Assembly: GCA_014238595.1 (NCBI GenBank)
Contig: JABAAV010000055.1
Location: 1 to 10,151, forward strand
DNA length: 10,151 bases
Reading direction: 5' to 3'
Origin: Myxococcales bacterium
GTDB lineage: Bacteria > Myxococcota_A > Polyangia > Haliangiales > J016
Below, one piece after another: positions 6,503 to 10,151 of the stretch. Position 1 is the stretch's first letter. The number at the start of each line of letters is the position of its first letter. The notes under the pieces are model-generated. The model searched no databases, had not been told where the DNA came from, and saw nothing but the letters and a program-made list of their open reading frames with translations. The translations under genes and the position numbers were made by a program.

Positions 6503-7846
6503 ATGATTGTTACCAGTATTTTTCGTGTTCCTTTTTACACGGCTCTGATAAGCATATTGGTCACAGTTTGGAATTTCTCTGTTCATGCAAATCCAGCTGA
6601 GGTCTTTGATTTTGGAGCATCTCAAACAGCACAAGCAGGTGCCGTCAGTGCTACAGTGACTGATTCAACGTCTGGATATTACAATCCAGCTGGGTTGGTG
6701 TTTGGTCAAGGCAAACGGTTATCTTTTGGTATTAATGGCATAAATACCCATTTGAATGCCAATGAACAACAGCTAGGCGATTCTCAGCTCAGTATTGTTT
6801 TAGGTGGTGCAACACCTCTTCCTTTTTCTGGAATGTTCAAAAACAGAATTCATGTTGGATTTGGATTTTATCTTTTTCCACTTCAAAATATCACCGTGAT
6901 CGCAAAACACCCTGAAGAGATCCATTTCATTTACTACGATGAACGTTCTCGTAGGCTTTTGATTTTGGCAACATTGTCAGCAAAACTATTAGATGATTTA
7001 TCCGTAGGTGTTAGTGTCAATCCAGGTGCAGCGGTGGATGGCTTTGTCGTGACCAGAAATGGCCCATTACGTGGACTTGAAGCCATTGTTGTTCAAGATA
7101 TTTCTTCAGTGTTCCATTTTAACGCAGGCATCCGATGGCAACTGCTTGATAACATCACGTTAGCATTCGTTTATAAAGAACAATTTCAACTCAGTTATGC
7201 CACAGACACACAGAACATTATCGAAGGTGAACCATTAGATGTTTACACTGAAGCCAATACACTCTTTTCCCCATCACAATTTACATTAGGAACCGCATGG
7301 TCTGTGATTGACGATTTAAAATTTTCACTCGATGTTACTATTGCAGAATGGTCGTCGTATCCGGCACCTTTTTTAAATATAAGAGCGACCATTCCTTTGA
7401 TTGATCCTTTTGAAGCTATTCTTCCTGAAACAACCTTTAATGATACAATCAGTATTAAATTAGGAACAGAATGGGATTTTGATACTCAAAACAACGATTT
7501 CATCACTCATTATGTATTGCGTAGTGGGTATGCATTTGAAACATCTCCCGTTCCTCAACAAACAGGTGTTACGAATTTACTCGATGGAAACAAACATACC
7601 TTGGCAATGGGTGGTGGTATTTCTTTAGCATGTAACGCTGCCCCTTGTTTTTATTTTGATGGTTATTTACGCACACAATTTCTCAGTCATAGTGAAACTA
7701 TGAAAATAATCCATGACAGCAACGAACCACATGATTCGTTTACAAGTATCAGAAGTGGTACCGAAGATTCCAATCCAGGATATCCATCCATCAATTCAAG
7801 TGGTTATATACTATCGACAGGTATTACCATGGGTGTGAGGTATTAG
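6503..7846 (+). CDS. OmpP1/FadL family outer-membrane protein, first of two
   Basis: Predicted outer-membrane beta-barrel channel of 447 residues, the usual FadL-family length. A signal peptide probably ends after VHA (residue 29). The mature N terminus has the family plug signature: VFDFGASQTAQAGAVSATV, then SGYYNPAGL. The C-terminal half has RSGYAFETSPVPQQ and DGNKHTLAMGGGISL, matching the conserved R-x-GY...SP-x-P and D-x-x-x-H...G segment of the family. It ends in MGVRY, an alternating strand with a terminal aromatic residue as expected for barrel assembly. FadL proteins let hydrophobic molecules such as long-chain fatty acids or aromatic hydrocarbons cross the outer membrane; the substrate here is unknown. 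The motif AEWSSYPAPF recurs in the next gene as SDWSSYPGG. The ATG at 6503 has only a weak ribosome site. Its stop abuts the next gene's start. Confidence 0.9.
   Translation: MIVTSIFRVPFYTALISILVTVWNFSVHANPAEVFDFGASQTAQAGAVSATVTDSTSGYYNPAGLVFGQGKRLSFGINGINTHLNANEQQLGDSQLSIVLGGATPLPFSGMFKNRIHVGFGFYLFPLQNITVIAKHPEEIHFIYYDERSRRLLILATLSAKLLDDLSVGVSVNPGAAVDGFVVTRNGPLRGLEAIVVQDISSVFHFNAGIRWQLLDNITLAFVYKEQFQLSYATDTQNIIEGEPLDVYTEANTLFSPSQFTLGTAWSVIDDLKFSLDVTIAEWSSYPAPFLNIRATIPLIDPFEAILPETTFNDTISIKLGTEWDFDTQNNDFITHYVLRSGYAFETSPVPQQTGVTNLLDGNKHTLAMGGGISLACNAAPCFYFDGYLRTQFLSHSETMKIIHDSNEPHDSFTSIRSGTEDSNPGYPSINSSGYILSTGITMGVRY
7837..7840 (+). promoter_or_regulatory. Shine-Dalgarno-like GAGG for the second FadL-like gene
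   Basis: GAGG (within GTGAGG) sits 6 bases before the ATG at 7847, inside the last codons of the preceding gene. It fixes the start and supports translation directly after the upstream TAG. Confidence 0.6.
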
Positions 7847-9145
7847 ATGTTCCGTACAAGATACATTGGCATCATTACGTTGTGTTCATTGATGTTTGTA
7901 TCAGAGCTGTATGCCGATCCCGTTGAAGAATTTGGGTTAGGCTCACGTGCTGCTGGCATGGCTGGAGCATATACATCATCAAGCATTGGGATTGATTCTG
8001 TTGGAACCAATCCCGGAGGTCTCGCTCTTGATCCCAATCCATCTATTTTTTTTGGGTATGGCTTTGGTTATGTCAATGCCACAATCAACAACATCAGCAC
8101 AAAACTAAACAATACTCGAGGAAGTACATGGGGTTTTGCTGTTCCTTATCATTTCAGAGATATGACGGCTGCCTTGGGGTTTGCTTTTTATGTCCCCGAT
8201 CAATTTCTTGCACGGATCACATTACAATCTAGTTCAAATCCACATTTTGTTTTATTGAACAATAGCCTTTATCGATCAGCCATCAACCCTGCTCTATCAT
8301 TACGTGTTGGCTCATGGCTATCGTTAGGCATAGGCGCCACATTTTTAACGGATGTCACAGGCAATGGCATTGTCTTTAACTTAGGCACTATTGATGGAAT
8401 CAAAAATGGCTCGGGAAAACTAGACATAGAACTCCCAAGTAAAATGGCACCTCAATTTGGTGTCATCATTAAACCTATCGAAGCATTAACAATCGGTTTT
8501 GCTCACAAAGAATCCATTGGGATTGATTTATCTCTTGATCTTGTCGCCAATATAAATATTGGTGGTATTGTTTCGGGTGATACAACGATTAAAGTCGACA
8601 ATACATCCACGTATTATTCACCGCGCCGTTCCACAGCGAGTCTTACATATCAAATCATTGATACTCTGTTATTAACCGGTGATGTCACATGGTCAGATTG
8701 GTCTTCTTATCCTGGAGGCATCACTGAAATAGACATTGCCATTAATCTTGATACGGCACCATCAATTGCTATTAACAACCATCAAAAACCAATGTTCGAT
8801 GACACATGGTCATCAAGAATTGGGACAGAATGGATTTTCTATCAAAATGAAAATGATTATAAGTTGCGTGGTGGCTATGCTTACTTACCTACACCCATCC
8901 CTCCTCAATCGGGACAAACGAGTTTCGCAGACAATAATCGTCATTTATTCTCATTAGGTTTTGGTATGACACTCGATGATTATAACTTCATATCAAATGC
9001 ACCAATTCATTTTGACACAGCGTTGCAATGGCATTCTCTTATTGAACGAAACAACATCAAAGATCCAACACTGTATCCTGGTAATAACTTCACATCTAGC
9101 GGGGATATTATACATTTCGGCATCTCCGTCAAACTAGGACTCTAA
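7847..9145 (+). CDS. OmpP1/FadL family outer-membrane protein, second of two
   Basis: A 432-residue paralogue of the preceding barrel protein. The signal peptide likely ends after LYA (residue 23). The N terminus reads EEFGLGSRAAGMAGAYTS, then GTNPGGLALDPNPSIFFGYG. This is the FadL plug region, with NPGGL where NPAGL is usual. Shared with its neighbour are the DVTWSDWSSYPGG strand, SSRIGTEWIF and RGGYAYLPTPIPPQ followed by NNRHLFSLGFG. The ATG at 7847 follows the upstream stop with no gap. The last residues (FGISVKLGL) lack the terminal aromatic residue common in barrels, though the strand pattern is kept. The pair probably arose by an old duplication, since similarity is confined to motifs. 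The two may form separate channels with different cargo; joint function is inferred only from the operon. Confidence 0.9.
   Translation: MFRTRYIGIITLCSLMFVSELYADPVEEFGLGSRAAGMAGAYTSSSIGIDSVGTNPGGLALDPNPSIFFGYGFGYVNATINNISTKLNNTRGSTWGFAVPYHFRDMTAALGFAFYVPDQFLARITLQSSSNPHFVLLNNSLYRSAINPALSLRVGSWLSLGIGATFLTDVTGNGIVFNLGTIDGIKNGSGKLDIELPSKMAPQFGVIIKPIEALTIGFAHKESIGIDLSLDLVANINIGGIVSGDTTIKVDNTSTYYSPRRSTASLTYQIIDTLLLTGDVTWSDWSSYPGGITEIDIAINLDTAPSIAINNHQKPMFDDTWSSRIGTEWIFYQNENDYKLRGGYAYLPTPIPPQSGQTSFADNNRHLFSLGFGMTLDDYNFISNAPIHFDTALQWHSLIERNNIKDPTLYPGNNFTSSGDIIHFGISVKLGL
9135..9139 (+). promoter_or_regulatory. Shine-Dalgarno-like TAGGA for the terminal lipoprotein gene
   Basis: TAGGA lies 5 bases before the ATG at 9145, which overlaps the preceding TAA by one base (TAATG). 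Position and overlap support this start and coupled translation. Confidence 0.6.
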
Positions 9146-10151
9146 TGAAACATTTTATCATATTCTTTTGTGTATTATTTTCGTTAGCATTACTATCCTG
9201 CGGTTTTCTCCCATCAAGCATTGATGTGCCAGAGAGATTTGGTGATGGCATTGGCCCTTGGGAAGAACAAGGACCTGTTCATTTTTGTTTCGGCAACACG
9301 CTCATAGGTCGTCCACGTATTGCTAATCCACAACCCTGTGAAACAAAAGAGGAATGTTCCACAGGGCTGATTTGCCTTGAAGGATTATGTCAATCTCCAC
9401 AATTAGAACCCTCAGGGATTTGTATCCCACCAGAGATTACACTTCAATCATGTACAGATTCATCACAATGTCATGGACGTGAAGCATGTTTATGTGGCCA
9501 ATGCATCGTACAGCACTGCACTAACCATTCTGACTGTATTGATGGAAAATTATGTAACTTTTCTGAACAACAATGTGTCACACCGTGTGCCACTGAATCT
9601 GATTGTCATTTTGATGAAACATGTAAAAACAGCGTTTGTTACAACAATGAATGTCAACAAGATACAGATTGTTTTGAAGGTGAATTCTGCTCTCGTTCTA
9701 ATAAATGTGTCATACAAACATGTTCACCAACGGTGCCTTCACAAACATGCTTACAGGGAAAAACATGTGTTATCCAAAAAGAACCTCGTCATCTTTTAGA
9801 GCCGACATTTCTTCCCAATGATGATTCATCAAAACTGACCATGTGGATGGAAATGTCTGCTGCCGATGATGCTCATTATCGTTCTATTTACAGAGCACAA
9901 TCAGATAATGGCATTATCTATGCGATTCATCCTTTGACACCTGTCCTTGATAACAATGGAACTACTCATGCACCATCTATCATTAAAAATGATGATACAT
10001 TCATGCTGTATTACGAATACGATGGTTCTGAAATTCGATCTGCAACATCCATAGATGGCATTTCATTTGCTCAAGATACAGTAGCGATTGAAGCACCGCC
10101 GAATGAAACTGTTCATGCTCCTTCAGCATTGCTTTTGCCATCTAACAACGT
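9145..10151 (+). CDS. Cysteine-rich lipoprotein with beta-propeller-like domain (3' end outside window)
   Basis: The frame is open from the ATG at 9145 to the window edge, 335 codons with no stop, so the C terminus is missing. The leader MKHFIIFFCVLFSLALLSC gives a good lipobox with Cys19. After a spacer (20-64) come five cysteine repeats (65-188) and a degenerate sixth (about 193-208), resembling Dickkopf-type cysteine-rich modules. From about residue 215 the sequence becomes cysteine-free: HAPSIIKNDD, FMLYYEYDGSEIRSATS and IDGISF look like a blade of a five-bladed propeller as in GH43/GH32/DUF377-type proteins. A second HAPSALLL begins 49 residues later. Such domains may bind or hydrolyse glycans; no catalytic residues can be assigned in the visible part. 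Linkage to the two barrels suggests an outer-membrane-anchored partner, which is inference. Confidence 0.85.
   Translation, partial: MKHFIIFFCVLFSLALLSCGFLPSSIDVPERFGDGIGPWEEQGPVHFCFGNTLIGRPRIANPQPCETKEECSTGLICLEGLCQSPQLEPSGICIPPEITLQSCTDSSQCHGREACLCGQCIVQHCTNHSDCIDGKLCNFSEQQCVTPCATESDCHFDETCKNSVCYNNECQQDTDCFEGEFCSRSNKCVIQTCSPTVPSQTCLQGKTCVIQKEPRHLLEPTFLPNDDSSKLTMWMEMSAADDAHYRSIYRAQSDNGIIYAIHPLTPVLDNNGTTHAPSIIKNDDTFMLYYEYDGSEIRSATSIDGISFAQDTVAIEAPPNETVHAPSALLLPSNN
9337..9708 (+). repeat. Five tandem cysteine-rich protein modules in the terminal lipoprotein
   Basis: Modules at residues 65-82, 103-120, 125-144, 148-165 and 170-188 follow Cys, five residues usually with an acid or Ser last, Cys, five or six residues, Cys, two to six residues, Cys. 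Examples are CETKEECSTGLICLEGLC, CTNHSDCIDGKLCNFSEQQC and CQQDTDCFEGEFCSRSNKC. Four cysteines per module imply two disulphides each and a rigid stalk between lipid anchor and propeller. At the DNA level the modules are diverged. Confidence 0.8.

Noticed and set aside
9473..9799. Plus-strand open frame of 108 codons within the terminal lipoprotein gene
   Set aside because: It is a frame-shifted reading of the cysteine-repeat region. The frame from 9145 has a lipobox, a ribosome site and conserved cysteine spacing, so this one is a shadow.

Overview
This AT-rich window carries eight genes, seven complete and one cut by the right edge. Most encode envelope proteins of a diderm (Gram-negative) bacterium: three predicted lipoproteins, two FadL/OmpP1-type outer-membrane barrels, a PEGA-domain membrane protein and a secreted DUF192 protein. 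Only two genes, hemB and hemD, are core metabolism. Several traits resemble Myxococcota, Bradymonadota and other former Deltaproteobacteria: cysteine-rich lipoproteins with beta-helix or beta-propeller heads, a PEGA protein ending in a membrane-helix pair, and tandem FadL paralogues. The low GC argues against a typical high-GC myxobacterium. The lineage is an inference; no rRNA or other phylogenetic marker is present.

Layout. (1) Positions 142-3178, + strand: a cysteine-rich/beta-helix lipoprotein overlaps at its 3' end with a PEGA-domain protein, so the two are probably co-translated. (2) Positions 3185-4981, - strand: a hemD-hemB operon for early tetrapyrrole synthesis, converging on the PEGA gene with only 6 bases between the stops. 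(3) Positions 5003-5464, + strand: a secreted DUF192 protein, divergent from hemD with almost no intergenic DNA. (4) Positions 5458-6432, - strand: an unrecognised lipoprotein whose 3' end overlaps the DUF192 gene tail-to-tail by 7 bases. (5) Positions 6503-10151, + strand: a tightly packed three-gene unit of two FadL-like barrels and a cysteine-rich lipoprotein that runs into a beta-propeller-like domain and off the window.

How the genes may work together. HemD and HemB catalyse two non-consecutive steps of uroporphyrinogen III synthesis; HemC, the step between them, and HemA are not in the window. The two FadL-like channels and the downstream lipoprotein share junctions of 0 and -1 bases, each preceded by a Shine-Dalgarno-like sequence, so they are likely made together as an outer-membrane uptake or surface module for a hydrophobic compound. 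The substrate cannot be read from the sequence. The first and last genes share a design: lipid anchor, cysteine-rich repeats, then a beta-rich head. They look like members of a modular surface-protein repertoire. I found no tRNA, rRNA, CRISPR array, insertion sequence or phage gene, and no convincing intrinsic terminator. Coding density is very high; the largest non-coding stretches are positions 1-141 and about 70 bases at 6433-6502.
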